A program made the translations under genes and the position numbers. From contig NC_057863.1 of assembly GCF_019393635.1 (NCBI RefSeq), positions 625,765,291-625,829,290 on the forward strand: 64,000 nucleotides of DNA. Reading direction: 5' to 3'. The notes below the pieces were generated by a model, which made no database searches, was not told where the DNA came from, and worked only from the letters and a program-made list of their open reading frames with translations. Positions 1 to 9,849 of the stretch are shown piece after piece. The DNA is from Dromiciops gliroides. Lineage: Eukaryota > Chordata > Mammalia > Microbiotheria > Microbiotheriidae. How positions within the stretch are numbered: position 1 is the first letter of the stretch; each line of letters begins with the position of its first letter.

Positions 1-84
1 TTGGAATGATGCCTTCTCCTCATGGTGGAGCTTTCCTATAGTAAACTCTCCAGCAGGTGGCGTCATTCCAATCATTATTGCTGG
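1..84 (-). mobile_element. 5' end of an LTR, clipped by the window edge
   Basis: Read on the minus strand, this is the first ~75 bases of the LTR family found at 47816 and 48434: ATTGGAATGACGCCACC, then a CTGGAGAC-like block and a GAAAGCTCCACC block. Its U3 edge abuts L1-like sequence. The rest of the LTR lies outside the window, so solo LTR and provirus cannot be told apart. Confidence 0.7.
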
Positions 85-305
85 ATCAAAATGTATGCAC
101 AGTTTGGTTGCCCTTTGGACAGTTCCAAATTACTCTTCAGAATGGTTGGATTAGTTCATAACTCCACCACCAGTGCATTAGTGTCTCAATTTTCCCACAT
201 CCTCTCCAACATTTATTATTTTCCTTTTTTATCATATTAACCAATCTGATAGGTATGAGATCAACATAAGAATTGTTTTAATTTGCATTTCTCTGATCAA
301 AAGTT
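85..305 (-). mobile_element. L1 3'-region fragment
   Basis: The plus strand reads as the complement of a mammalian-type L1 ORF2/3' segment: CCACCAGTGCATTAGTGTC, CCACATCCTCTCCAACATT, TTAATTTGCATTTCTCTGATC. These blocks parallel those seen near L1 3' ends in other mammals. It is short, non-coding and cut by a SINE on its right side. Confidence 0.6.
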
Positions 306-313
306 ATTTAGAT

Positions 314-438
314 AAGGGTTAAGTGACTTTCCCAGGGCCACACTGCTAGTAAGTGTCAAGTGTTTGAATCTGAATTTGAACTCAGGTCCTCCTGAATTCA
401 GGGCCAGTGCTTTATCCACTGAGCCACCTAGCTGCCCC
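314..438 (-). mobile_element. WSINE1/MAR-type SINE, old copy
   Basis: Minus-strand copy without a clear A-tail. The tRNA-like 5' end lies at the right (GCCACCTAGCTGCCCC). It is more diverged than most copies here. Confidence 0.8.
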
Positions 439-772
439 AAGAGCACTTTTTAATATGTATAGACATATATGTATATCCATAGGGATAGCTTTGATTTCTT
501 CATCTGAAAACTGTCTGTTCATACTGACTTAGGATAAATAAGAAGTTTCTCTTGTGAGAAGCAAAACCAAAGATGACCAGATAACAGGATTGATTTATAG
601 AGGAATCAAGGGATTATGGAAGTTTAGATTGGCCAACTAGATATCAGGACAGACACACTCAAGAAGTAAGAGGAGATAAAATTCTATAGCAGGAAAGTCA
701 CTTAGGTGTGGCTACTACCTGACAGGAGGTAGAAGACAAAGATAAACCCAAAGGTCAGGACCATCATTTCTT

Positions 773-920
773 TTCTTTTTTTTAAGTGAGGCAATTGGGG
801 TTAAGTGACTTGCCCAGGGTCACACAGCTAGTAAGTGTTAAGTGTCTGAGGCCGGATTTGAACTCAGGTCCTCCTGACTCCAGGGCCAGTGCTCTATCCA
901 CTGTGCCACCTAGCTGCCCC
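773..920 (-). mobile_element. WSINE1-type SINE
   Basis: Near-consensus minus-strand copy with its T-rich tail complement at the left. The 13-mer GGACCATCATTTC stands before it and its reverse complement GAAATGATGGTCC stands after it, so it sits in a small inverted repeat and faces the next SINE 30 bp away. Confidence 0.95.
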
Positions 921-949
921 AGGGGGAATTTTTTGAAATGATGGTCCTA

Positions 950-1107
950 GGGGCAGCTAGGTGGCGCAGTGGATAGAGCACTGGCCCTGGCCCTGGAGTC
1001 AGGAGGACCTGAGTTCAAATCCGACCTCAGACACTTAACACACACTTACTAGCTGTGTGACCCTGGGCAAGTCACTTAACCCCAATTGCCTCACTAAAAA
1101 AAAAATT
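950..1107 (+). mobile_element. WSINE1-type SINE
   Basis: Near-consensus plus-strand copy with an A9 tail. It carries small duplications (GGCCCTGGCCCTGG; ACACACACTTACT). It forms an inverted pair with the copy ending at 920. Confidence 0.95.
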
Positions 1108-1134
1108 CCTCCTTAACTCTCAGGAATATGACAA

Positions 1135-1620
1135 ACATCCAAGCTTTCCCCACTCAACCCCAGAAGGGAACTTTCCAGTTTTCAAGTGGACACTCCATCT
1201 ATTCTGTATAAAAGCTTTTGCCTTCCTTCTGTTAGAGGAGAATGTTTCCTCTTTGAGGAAAAAGGTCTCCTCTACCCCCCCCCCCCCCCCCCCCCCCCCC
1301 CCGCAACAAAATCACATGGTTCAGGGAGACCCTGAGCTGGTCACAATTAGGTCTGCTCCTGAGCTGTGTCCATATAAGGGAGGAATTGAAGAATTGTCCT
1401 TGTATCACCTTCCCCATTGACTAATAAACACTGCATTCTGATTAGCTACTTTTTTCATGTAGATTGTAAACCTTGAGTAACCAGACCAGTGATGAAAAAG
1501 GGGCGGGTCCATTCCCATTAGGGCGGCCCATCCTTGTGAGAATGACAATGAGCCTTTGACACATCACTACCACTGAGTTCCAGAAAATTATTGTCGGAGT
1601 AATTTTCCTCACATTACCCC
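1135..1620 (+). mobile_element. LTR fragment, family also at ~54.8 kb
   Basis: Blocks shared with 54775-55147 in the same order: TCACATGGTTCA, GTGTCCATATAAGG, CTGATTAGCTA, CATGTAGATTGTAA, ACCAGTGATGAAAAAGGGG and CATTAGGG. This copy lacks about 95 bp holding the TATA-like box of the other one, and has a 28-base C run at 1275-1302. LTR boundaries were not resolved. Confidence 0.6.
1275..1302. repeat. (C)28 homopolymer
   Basis: Uninterrupted C run inside the LTR fragment. Its length may be unreliable in the assembly. Confidence 0.95.
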
Positions 1621-1896
1621 ACAGTCACTTTTTCTAGCACCAAATAAAAGATCACTCTAATTCTAATTGGACTGTGTGAGAGAGTGTAATTTTTTACAGA
1701 GGAATACCTAAAGACCCCTCCCTTTTCCTCTGTGCTAGTGACAACATCCTTTGACCATTTATCATTTACAGAATGGCGTCTATTCTTATAAACTTGACTT
1801 GGTTCTCTACATATTTGAGAAATGAGACCTTTATCAGAGACACTTGCTGTAAAGATTGTTTCCCAGCTTTCCACCTTCCTTTTAATCTTTGGTGCA

Positions 1897-2051
1897 GGGG
1901 CAGCTAGGTGGCGCAGTAGATAAAGCACTGGCCCTGGATTCATGAGGACCTGAATTCAAATCCAGCCTCAGATACTACTTGACACTTACTAGCTGTATTT
2001 TCCTGGGCAAATCAGTTAACCCCAATTGCCTCACCAAAAAAAAAAAAAAAT
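1897..2051 (+). mobile_element. WSINE1-type SINE
   Basis: Plus-strand copy with a long A-tail. No clear target duplication was found by eye. Confidence 0.93.
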
Positions 2052-2214
2052 AAGACTTAAGCAACATCCATTTCTATGAGTGGAATTAATTTCCATACAA
2101 AGTAGTTGCTTTGGAAGCTCAAGTCCCAGGGCTTGTTGACTTCTCTAAGTTAGGCTTTGATATGCTAATAGGCCCATTTCCATTTATTCACTGAAGCAAT
2201 TCCAGTTCCAAATG

Positions 2215-2770
2215 TAGGCTTGTCTAAAAGACTATCCGAAGGAGAACTCACACAGGGCTAGTGCTCACATGGTGGTGAGAAGTGATACAAGGACACTCTC
2301 AAGGCCTCTCTGAATAACTTCGGAATTGATTGTGAAACATGGGAGACACGGGCACAGGACTGCCCAGCATTGCATACCCTCGTCAGGTCAGAGAAGATAT
2401 AAGCAAAGCAAAATTGAAGTAGCTCAAAAGAAATTTGATATGCACAAATTTAGAGAATGTTCATATGAACTGTTTTTTTTTTTTTTTTAGTGAGGCAATT
2501 GGGGTTAAGTGACTTGCCCAGGGTCACACAGCTAGTAAGTGTTAAGTGTCTGAGGCTGGATTTGAACTCAGGTACTCCTGACTCCAGGGCTGGTGCTCTA
2601 TCCACTGCACCACCTAGCTGCCCCCATATGAACTATTTTTGCCTGACCTGTGGTAGGGCATTCCGAGCTCATATTGGTCCGATCAGCCACAGTTGGACAC
2701 ATGATAACTTGACTCTAACATAGTGATGTCATTCTGATCCTCTTTGAGAACGAAGGGCAACAACCACCAA
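2215..2770 (+). mobile_element. LINE 3' end with a C-terminal CCHH zinc finger, SINE-interrupted
   Basis: The part before the SINE retains peptides typical of a LINE ORF C-terminus (DTLKASLNNF, then CETWET, in shifting frames). After the SINE the frame gives a C2H2-like finger: C-x2-C-GRAF-RAHIG-x3-H-x3-H. The element ends in CCTCTTTGAGAACGAAGG followed by CAACAACC, a tail shared in reverse by repeats at 8.2 and 10.68 kb. Frames are broken. The clade was not assigned. Confidence 0.55.
2472..2624 (-). mobile_element. WSINE1-type SINE inside the zinc-finger LINE
   Basis: Flanked by the direct repeat CATATGAACT (2462-2471 and 2625-2634). The insertion separates the LINE ORF remnant from its zinc-finger tail. 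Confidence 0.95.
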
Positions 2771-2774
2771 TCAC

Positions 2775-3020
2775 CATTCCATCACAGTCATATACCACAA
2801 CTTGTTCAGCCATTCCCCAATTGATGGGCATCGCCTCAATTTCCAGCTCTTTGCCACCACAAAGAGAGCTGTTTAAATATTTTGGAACATATAGGCCCTT
2901 TTCCTTTTTCCTTGATCACCTTAGGAAACAGACCTAATAGTGGTATTGCTAGGTCAAAGGGTAGATATACAGTTTTATAAATCTTTGGCCATCATTCCAG
3001 ATTGTTCTCCAACTATTTTA
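2775..3020 (-). mobile_element. L1 ORF2/3'-end fragment
   Basis: The minus strand contains blocks typical of marsupial L1 near the ORF2 end: GCCCATCAATTGGGGAATGG, CTGAACAAGTTGTGGTATAT and GGTGGCAAAGAGCTGGAAAT. It belongs to a different stretch of L1 from the piece at 85-305. Confidence 0.75.
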
Positions 3021-3024
3021 TTTG

Positions 3025-3880
3025 TTCCAAACGTCTTCTCTCCTTGATCCTTTCTCACCCTTTCATCTATCTTACCCTTTTTTCTGAGTACTTGGCCTCC
3101 TTATTCCTTGAAAAAAAATGAGGCTCCTTGTTGAAAGTTCCCTCTCCCCCTCTTCTCCTTATCTCATATCTCTCTGACATCCTTCCCTCTAGTCTCTGAT
3201 GATGTCTCTGCCCTTGTGCTTTCCAAGATCAACCTCTCTATAAGCAATGGTGGTCCCATCCCCTCAGCAAATTGCCCCCATCATGCCTATCTACTGGTTT
3301 TTTTCCCTGTGACCATTCCTTCTAAGTTTTCTTTTCTGGATCTTCATCTAGAAGTCAAGCTCCATAACTGGGTGCCTCCCAGGGCTCTGTCTTTCTTCTT
3401 TCCTTGGTAGATTCTCTCACTTGGTTATTTCACTAACTCCCATAGGCTCAATTATCATCTCTATGTTCAGATCTATTTATGTGGCCCTAGTCTCTCTCTT
3501 GAGCTCCAATCCTGCGTCAGGCATTTTGAAATGGGTGTCCCATAGGCACCTCAAACTCAGCATGTACAAAACAGAACTCATTATCTTTATGTAACTTCCA
3601 ATCTCTTCGGGCCTGATTCACACAGATTACTGCAAGAGCCTCCTAATTGGATTCCCTTCTTCAAGTCTCTCTCTTCCAATCCATCCTCCACATAGCAGTC
3701 AAATCAATGTTGCTAAATTGTGGAACAGACTGTATAGCCCCCTACTCAATAAACTCCACTGGCTTCCTGCTGCTGCTAGGATCCAATAGAAATTCTTCTG
3801 TTTGACATTTAAATCTTTTTACAACCTGGTCCCTTCTGTTTCTAGGCTTTTAACACATTACACCCTCACAAACCCCAGGA
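3025..3880 (+). mobile_element. L2-type (CR1-clade) LINE, reverse transcriptase C-terminal region
   Basis: The blocks CTCAAACTCAGCATGTACAA, ACAGAACTCATTATCTTT, ATTACTGCAAGAGCCTCCT and CAATCCATCCTCCAC correspond to the well-known L2 ORF tail (a D/H-YC-x-SLL-x-G motif). It ends in TTTACAACCTGGTCCC. Multiple stops and frameshifts make it dead. Confidence 0.65.
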
Positions 3881-3885
3881 TAGAT

Positions 3886-4032
3886 TTTTTTTTTTTGGTG
3901 AGGCAATTGGGGTTAAGTGACTTGCCCAGGGTCACACAGCTAGTAAGTGTCAAGGGTCTGAGGCTGGATTTGAACTCAGGTCCTCCTGAATCCAAGGCCA
4001 TTGCTTTATCCATTGTGCCACCTAGCTGCCCC
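3886..4032 (-). mobile_element. WSINE1-type SINE
   Basis: Minus-strand copy inside the L2 fragment. No secure target duplication (only CCCCAGGA on both sides). Confidence 0.93.
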
Positions 4033-4194
4033 AGGAATGCTATTTTAGAGGAAATGTTATGTTAATTAGAAGACATGTTACAAGGATAGAGACAAGACTC
4101 ATCAGCATATAGGACATGGAGGATGAGAGAGATTGAGGAGTGAAGGATGACCTCTAGGTTGGGAACTTGGGAGAAATGTGATGCCCTTGATAGT

Positions 4195-4340
4195 TTTTTT
4201 TTTTAGTGAGGCAATTGGGGTTAAGTGACTTGCCCAGGGTCACACAGCTAGTAAGTGTTAAGTGTCTGAGGCCGGATTTGAACTCAGGTACTCCTGACTC
4301 CAGGGCCGGTGCCCTATCCACTGCGCCACCTAGCCGCCCC
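4195..4340 (-). mobile_element. WSINE1-type SINE with perfect TSD
   Basis: Perfect 15-bp direct repeat GATGCCCTTGATAGT at 4180-4194 and 4341-4355. The intact duplication suggests a fairly recent insertion. Confidence 0.97.
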
Positions 4341-4424
4341 GATGCCCTTGATAGTAATAGGAAAATAATAACTAAGATTTATGTAGAGCTTTAAGGTTGT
4401 GTAATTTTGTCCTCACCATGAGGT

Positions 4425-4612
4425 AGGTTCTATAATTATCCCCGTTTTACAAATGACGAAACTGAGGCTGAAAGAGGTTAAGGGATTTGCACAGATTCAT
4501 AGAGCTATTATGTGTCTGAGGCAGGATTTGAACTTAGTTCTTCTTCTTCTTCTTTTGAACTTAGTTCTTCTTGACTCCAAATCCAGCACTTTCTCCACTG
4601 TGCCACTTTCCT
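4425..4612 (-). mobile_element. MIR/THER-type ancient SINE
   Basis: Shows the conserved CGTTTTACAAATGACGAAAC / GAGGCTGAAAGAGG block. A TTCTTCTTCTTCTT expansion with a duplicated GAACTTAGTTCTT is internal. Confidence 0.6.
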
Positions 4613-5039
4613 TGACAGAAAGACATTGCAAAATTATAATGTAATTCTGGTTTTCTTCATCTCATTTAAACTATAGCTATATTTGAGGTCTTATGTTGTT
4701 CTTTTTAACCTAAATGCCTCTATTTTGCCATAAAAACAAAACCCAAACCCACACAAGACTCACTAGTCTTCTATGAATCAATAATTGGCCCCATTTGGCC
4801 GCCATGGTCCATTAGGGCTAAAAGCAAAAGTACACCAAGCACTGAAAGCATCAGTTACCGGCATCATCTCCAACTCTGTGACCTTACCTCCCACTTACAA
4901 TCTGCTAATAGCTAGAGCTGGGTCACAGTGAATCCACCATCCCTGGAAAGCTTTAAGAGGGGACAAGATGATCATTTGTTAAGGATGTTGTGGAAGGGAT
5001 TCCTATTTAGGTATGCAGTGGATTCATCCATTTTGAGAT

Positions 5040-5180
5040 TTTATCAATCCAACCTCATCCCATCCCATTCCAGTCCATCCAATCCCATCCCATCTCATTC
5101 CATTCCATCTCATCCTATCCCATTCTTTTTCATTCTATCACATCTTATCCTATTTTATCCAATCCTATTTAATCCAAATG
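5040..5180. repeat. degenerate CATCC/CATTC pentamer tract
   Basis: Imperfect pentanucleotide repeats (CATCC, CATTC, AATCC) run directly into the (CA)n tract. Confidence 0.85.
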
Positions 5181-5182
5181 AA

Positions 5183-5183
<1 letters not shown>

Positions 5184-5245
<62 letters not shown>
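5184..5245. repeat. (CA)n microsatellite
   Basis: About 31 uninterrupted CA units. Confidence 0.98.
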
Positions 5246-5426
5246 GCAAACCATTTCTTAAATACTTTCTTGGTATAAGACAATAAAGATACAAAGACAA
5301 AAGGAGAGCCAGTCCTTGCCTTCCAAGAGCTTATTATGGGAATGCAGCTCAGGAACCTATAAGTATATGTCCAATAATTTGGAGAGGAGAAGCAAATTTC
5401 CAACAAGAGGGACCAGGAAGGGTTTT

Positions 5427-5589
5427 GGTTTTGTTTGTTTGTTTGATTGTTTTTTTGGTGGGGCAATTAGGGTTAAGTGACTTGCCCAGGGTCACACAGC
5501 TAATAAGTGTCAAGTGTCTGAGGCTGGATTTGAACTCAGGTCCTCCTGAATCCAGGGCCAGTGCTTTATCCACTGTGCCACCTAGCTGC
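5427..5589 (-). mobile_element. WSINE1-type SINE with TSD
   Basis: Flanked by CCAGGAAGGGTTTT (5413-5426 and 5590-5603). The tail complement is a TTTG-rich stretch. Confidence 0.95.
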
Positions 5590-5697
5590 CCAGGAAGGGT
5601 TTTCCATAAGAATTTGCAAAGGAGCTAAGCTTTGAAGGAAGTCAGAGATTCTAAGAGGCAGAGACCAACACACCAAGCAGTTAACATGCACTTATTA

Positions 5698-5894
5698 TTT
5701 TTTTTAATCATAAAAGTATTTTATTATTTTCTAGTTACATGTAGAGATAGTTTTCAACATTTGTTTTCATAAGATTTCTAGTTCCAAGTTTTTCTCCCTC
5801 CCTTCCTTCCCTCCCCCCTCCCCAAGACAGCAAGCAATCTGATATAGGTTATATATGTACAATCACACTAAACATACTTCTGCATTAGTCAGTC
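5698..5894 (-). mobile_element. 5'-truncated L1, 3' terminal 197 bp
   Basis: The minus strand ends with the marsupial L1 3' UTR signature (complement of AAGACAGCAAGCAATCTGAT and CTAGTTACATGTAGAGATAG) and an A-rich tail seen as T8 at the left. It is bounded by the 15-bp repeat AACATGCACTTATTA (5683-5697 and 5895-5909), the mark of target-primed reverse transcription. Confidence 0.85.
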
Positions 5895-6062
5895 AACATG
5901 CACTTATTAAGTGCTTACTGTATATATGTATATACACAGACACAGACACAGACACACACATATATGGCAAGCACTGTGCTAAGCACTGGGGATGCCAAAA
6001 AGTCAAAAAGTTGTTCTTTCACTCAAGGAGCTCATATTCAAATGGAGGAGACAACATTTAAA
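5895..6062 (+). mobile_element. old mammalian repeat, 'AGGCACTGTGCTAAGC' family
   Basis: Contains the blocks AAGCACTGTGCTAAGCACTG and AAGGAGCTCATATTCAAATG, also present at 9.85, 30.1, 55.8, 57.4, 59.2, 59.4 and 60.7 kb. I recognise it as widespread in mammals but do not assign a family name. Confidence 0.6.
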
Positions 6063-6139
6063 TAATCAGGTACATAAAAGATATAAACAGAGTAGGTGGA
6101 AAGTTATGGGCAGAAAAGGCTGAGAAGGGAGGGGCACAT

Positions 6140-6372
6140 CTATTGTGAGACCAGGAACTCCAAATTAAGATAAGCCCTCCCCTGTACCTCCTTAAGGAGG
6201 AGATGATTATAATGAGACTGATAATCAATTTATCCATACTATAAATATAACTGTCTTTTCTTTCCTTATTTGATAGATACCTTTCCACTTTTCTGGTTCT
6301 ATCCCTGTGTTCACTTACTGTATTGCAATAAAACTTGGGAAACTGAGTCACTGAGTCTTGTAATTCTTTTGG
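6140..6372 (+). mobile_element. partial LTR of the 14.7-20.7 kb provirus family, without the SINE
   Basis: Aligns with 15070-15465 from CCAGGAACTCCAAATTAAG through CTATAAATATAACTGTCTT to TTGTAATTCTTTTGGGA, including the GCAATAAAACTTGGGAAACT polyadenylation block. At the site where both proviral LTRs hold a SINE it reads TTTCCTTATTTGATAGATAC, an unoccupied site. Both ends are truncated. Confidence 0.85.
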
Positions 6373-6382
6373 GACGGCTTAC

Positions 6383-6910
6383 ACCCTGGCAAAATGATGA
6401 TTGCAGCCATGAAATTAAAAGACACTTGCTCGTTAGAAGGAAAATTATGGTAAATCTGTACAGCATACTAAAAACAGAGACATCACCTTGTTGACAATGG
6501 TTCATAGAGTCAAAGCTGTGGTTTTTCCAGTAGCAACATGTGACTGTGAGTGTAGGATTATAAAGAAAGTTGAGCACCACAGAATCAATGTTTTCAAATT
6601 ATGATGCTGGAGAAAACTTTTGAGAGTCCCCTGGACAGTAAGGAGATCAAATCACTCAATACTTAGAGAAATTAATTCAGATTATTCACTAGAAGGTCAA
6701 ATACTGAAGCCAAAGCTTAAATAATTTGACCACATAATGAGAAGACAGCACTCATAGGAAAAGAACCTGATTTTGGGAAAGATTGAAGGTGAAAGAAAAA
6801 GGGGAACGTCAGATGTTGAGATGGATAGATGATGTCATGGAAACAATGAACATGAACTTGAACAGACTTCTTCAATATTGGAGTCGCCACATAATGCTAT
6901 TTTCTCGATT
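6383..6910 (+). mobile_element. RTE/BovB-like LINE 3' end
   Basis: Translation shows the BovB/RTE ORF C-terminal signatures in broken frames: IAAMKLKDTC, a segment around GTTTTTCCAGTAGCAA, WCWR-like followed by LLRVPWT-like residues, and a LGKIEG-like block (GGGAAAGATTGAAGGTGA). Stops (for example after GKLW) make it a relic. RTE elements are known in marsupials and could have mobilised SINEs with matching tails. Confidence 0.7.
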
Positions 6911-7079
6911 TACAGAATGACTGCTATGCTCTACTCTGTCCCCAAATAAAGATAACATAAATATGTTAATTGTGGAATTAATTTCTATATAATATGTTAA
7001 ATATATAAAATATAATATTTTATATTGATAATAAAAGTCATGGATATAGATGTGGGGGAAAAAACCTAAAGGTGACTCA

Positions 7080-7230
7080 TCTGGTCCAACCCTCTTATTT
7101 TACAGATGAGGAAACTGATTCCCAGAAAAATGAAGCAGCTTGCCCAAGGTCACACAAGTAGCAAATAGCAGAGTTACTATTTGGGCCAGGTCCCATAGCT
7201 TTCAATATATTGCTCCTTCTTCCACTATAA
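7080..7230 (-). mobile_element. MIR/THER-type ancient SINE
   Basis: Contains TTTTACAGATGAGGAAACTG followed by TTGCCCAAGGTCACAC, the CORE-SINE signature in reverse. Confidence 0.7.
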
Positions 7231-7609
7231 TCACAATACCTCTTTAGTTAGGGTGACCACTTTTCAGGTATGTCATAGAAGGGATTCTTGATCAGTTACC
7301 AACTGGGTTCAATGGATTCTGGGATCCCTTCCAGTTCTGAGTTCTGTGCATCTTCTGTCTCTCACTGACTGACTTTGCCTAGAACCTCACCAAGAAAATT
7401 GAGGCCACTGGCCATGAGCTCCTTCATCTTCACTAATCTGCACCCCAAAATCCCTCATCATCTTCAGCTGTTCAGCTGTCCCCTCCTCTGTTACTGGCCC
7501 ACCAAGGAAGATCATAGAATTATAGATTCAGGGTTAGAAGGGGCCTTAGAAAGTATCCAGTTCAAATCCTTTATTTTATATTTGAAGAAAGTATGAGAAA
7601 ATAATTAAC

Positions 7610-8055
7610 CACACCTTTACCCTTCAGTGGCCTCTTCCCTTATGTAATCGATAGAGTTCATTTTAATTTGGACCAGGTCATGTCAACCAATGGAATTGAA
7701 TGATGCTAACCAATTAGCTTTGATCAATGTATAATGACCCGCCTCTATCAAAAGAGGCTAAAGGGGCAGCTAGGTGGTGCAGTGGATAGAGCACCAGCCC
7801 TGGAGTCAGGAGTACCTGAGTTCAAATCTGGCCTCAGGCACTTAACACTTACTAGCTATGTGACCCTGGGCAAGTCACTTAACCCCCATTGCCTCACTAA
7901 AAAAAAAAAAAAAAGAGGATAAAACCCTTGACTACTTGAGGCTTCCTCTCTTCACTCCCTTGATCTGCTCCTTTGGCTCAGAGTGCTGTCTCTTGGAGTG
8001 CACTCTTCCTCTTAGGACTATAGGTGTGAAGGCCTGAGACTATGAGAAGTTAGGG
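7610..8055 (+). mobile_element. LTR fragment related to the 25.3 and 33.1 kb LTRs
   Basis: Shares CCAATGGAATTGAATGATGC and CCAATTAGCTT with the LTR at 25319. After the SINE comes a GGATAAAACCC TATA-like element followed by CTTCCTCTCTTC. Ends not defined. Confidence 0.5.
7763..7912 (+). mobile_element. WSINE1-type SINE in an LTR
   Basis: Inserted just upstream of the TATA-like box of the host LTR. AAAAGAGGCTAAA before and AAAAGAGGATAAA after form a near-perfect TSD. Confidence 0.95.
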
Positions 8056-8062
8056 AGAAGAA

Positions 8063-8187
8063 ACTGAGGTAATCAGGGTTAAGAGACTTGCCAAGGTCCC
8101 ATAGTTAGTGTCTGAGGCTGGATTTGAACTCAGGTCCTCCTGAATCCGGGGCTGGTGCTTTAGCCAATATACCACCTAGCTGCCCCT
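8063..8187 (-). mobile_element. SINE, older WSINE1/MAR copy
   Basis: Minus-strand copy with deletions in the central part. No tail was seen. Confidence 0.8.
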
Positions 8188-8195
8188 GTTTTTCC

Positions 8196-8350
8196 TTCAT
8201 TCTTGAAGAAGACTGTGACATTGGGGTGATATCATGACTTGAAGTGAATTGGATTTAAGTGAGGGAGAGCTGTGCAAGGTCACCAATGTCACTCTTCCCC
8301 CCCAGAGCCTTCTGGGTTCAGTGGCAAGATGTATATCAGGATGACTGGAG
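8196..8350 (-). mobile_element. repeat sharing the zinc-finger LINE tail
   Basis: Starts with the reverse of a GAATGAAGGA tail and contains GAATTGGATTTAAGTGAGGG and GTGGCAAGATGTATATCAGG, which recur at 10.73-10.84 kb. Probably a LINE-derived or SINE-like element using the same 3' end. Family not assigned. Confidence 0.5.
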
Positions 8351-8364
8351 ATGTACCCAGATAT

Positions 8365-8490
8365 TTAAGACAATTTGGGTTAAGTGACTTGCCCAGGGTC
8401 ACACAGCTAGTGTCTGAGGTGAGATTTGAACTTAGGTCCATTTCAACTTCAAGGCCAGTGCTCTAATCACTGCACCATCTAGCTGCCCTA
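8365..8490 (-). mobile_element. SINE, shortened WSINE1-type copy
   Basis: Minus-strand copy that lacks part of the middle (GCTAGTGTCTGAGG junction). Confidence 0.85.
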
Positions 8491-9344
8491 GATGAACAAT
8501 TTATTTTGATGACAGGGCACAGTAACTTTGAATTCCAATTAACTGAAATGTTATTCCCCCTAAAAATAATTTGATTCTTCTCATTAGTACACCTATATTA
8601 CAAAAGAAATAGTGCCCTTACTATTATTGTATTTTGAATTTTGTCAATAAAAAATTTGTGGGGAATTGCTTTTTCTGTTCTTATATAAGTATCTACATAA
8701 TACCCTCAAATTGCCTCTTGGCCTACAGAGCATAAAATATTTACTATCTGGCCCTTTGCGGAAAAGTTTGTTGATGCTTTGTCTAGACTTAATAAAGTGA
8801 CAGAGAAAATGTGAATAATGCAGAGTAAATGTATAAGTGTAGCATCTATACATTTTCAGAGAGATGGTGTTTAAATAGTTACCATCACACCCCTCTTGAT
8901 TGACTGACCAATTGACTAGATGAGTTCTGAGGTCCCTTTTGACTCTGAGATCCTATAATTTTTGGACATTTTAGAGGGAAAACTACATTATGATGTAATT
9001 CCTTGGCAATTCCATATTCTAACCTTTTTGGACTGGGTCCAACCAACTTCTCTTTATTCTTTCATCCTTTCATTCTCTCCATTATTCCTTTATTCAGCAA
9101 AGGATTTATGGGCGCTCTGAGGGGGATACCTAGAAGAAGGAAGTGCCCATGACCTCACCAACCCTGTTGAGGCTTGAATCTGCCTAACATCCACAGTAGA
9201 TACTATGATGAGTTAAAAGGAAACAGAAACAATACCAGACAAGGTTTCTGTCCCCAGGGATATAACTGGGGTCTGTGGAAGTGTGGGTAGCAGTTGGTCT
9301 GAGCATAGTAATAAAGTAGGGGCAAGGGAACCCTGGAGTTAAGT

Positions 9345-9478
9345 TTTTTTTGTGTGTGTGTGAGGCAATTGGGGTTAAGTGACTTGTCCAGGGTCACACA
9401 ACTAGTAAGTGTCAAGTATCTAAGGCCGGATTTGAACTGAGCTCCTCCTGACTGCAGGGCCAGTGCTCTATCCACTGA
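9345..9478 (-). mobile_element. SINE, 5'-truncated
   Basis: Ends at TATCCACTG, so the tRNA-like first ~20 bases are missing. The tail complement is mixed with (GT)n. Confidence 0.9.
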
Positions 9479-9599
9479 GATTATTCTTATAATAATAATC
9501 CTTGTCCCTTCTCCCAAGGATGCTTCCTGGGGAACTAGTGAGTGTTCATTTATTCTTGGAATGATGGACTCAGAAACGTAAGGAACTCCAAGGTTCATT

Positions 9600-9740
9600 G
9601 AGTCTAATCCATATTGGAACAAACATTAGGGCCTTACATTAGCCCCAACAAGTAGCCATCCAGTTTCTGCTTGAAAATTCCCAGTAACAAGGAATTTTCC
9701 ATCTTCCAGGACAGTTTGTTTCACTGTGGACAGTTCTGGG
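9600..9740 (-). mobile_element. CR1/L3-like LINE fragment
   Basis: CATCCAGTTTCTGCTTGAAA and CAAGGAATTTTCCATCTTCC resemble the conserved 3' region of CR1/L3 elements. Short and old. Confidence 0.4.
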
Positions 9741-9849
9741 TGTTGGAAAGATGAAGCAGTGTTTCCAAGTGAATAGAGAGAGGCTGTGGATTCAGGAAGA
9801 TTTGCCTTCCACTCCTGCCTGGAACACATACTGGCTGTTACTTTAACTC

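Noticed and set aside
2490..2723. ORFs translating to the recurring peptide LGLSDLPRVTQLVSVKCLR (and the opposite-strand GPEFKSGLRHLTLTSCVTLG) at dozens of positions
   Set aside because: These are the two-strand translations of the WSINE1-type SINE. They recur with each SINE copy and are not genes.
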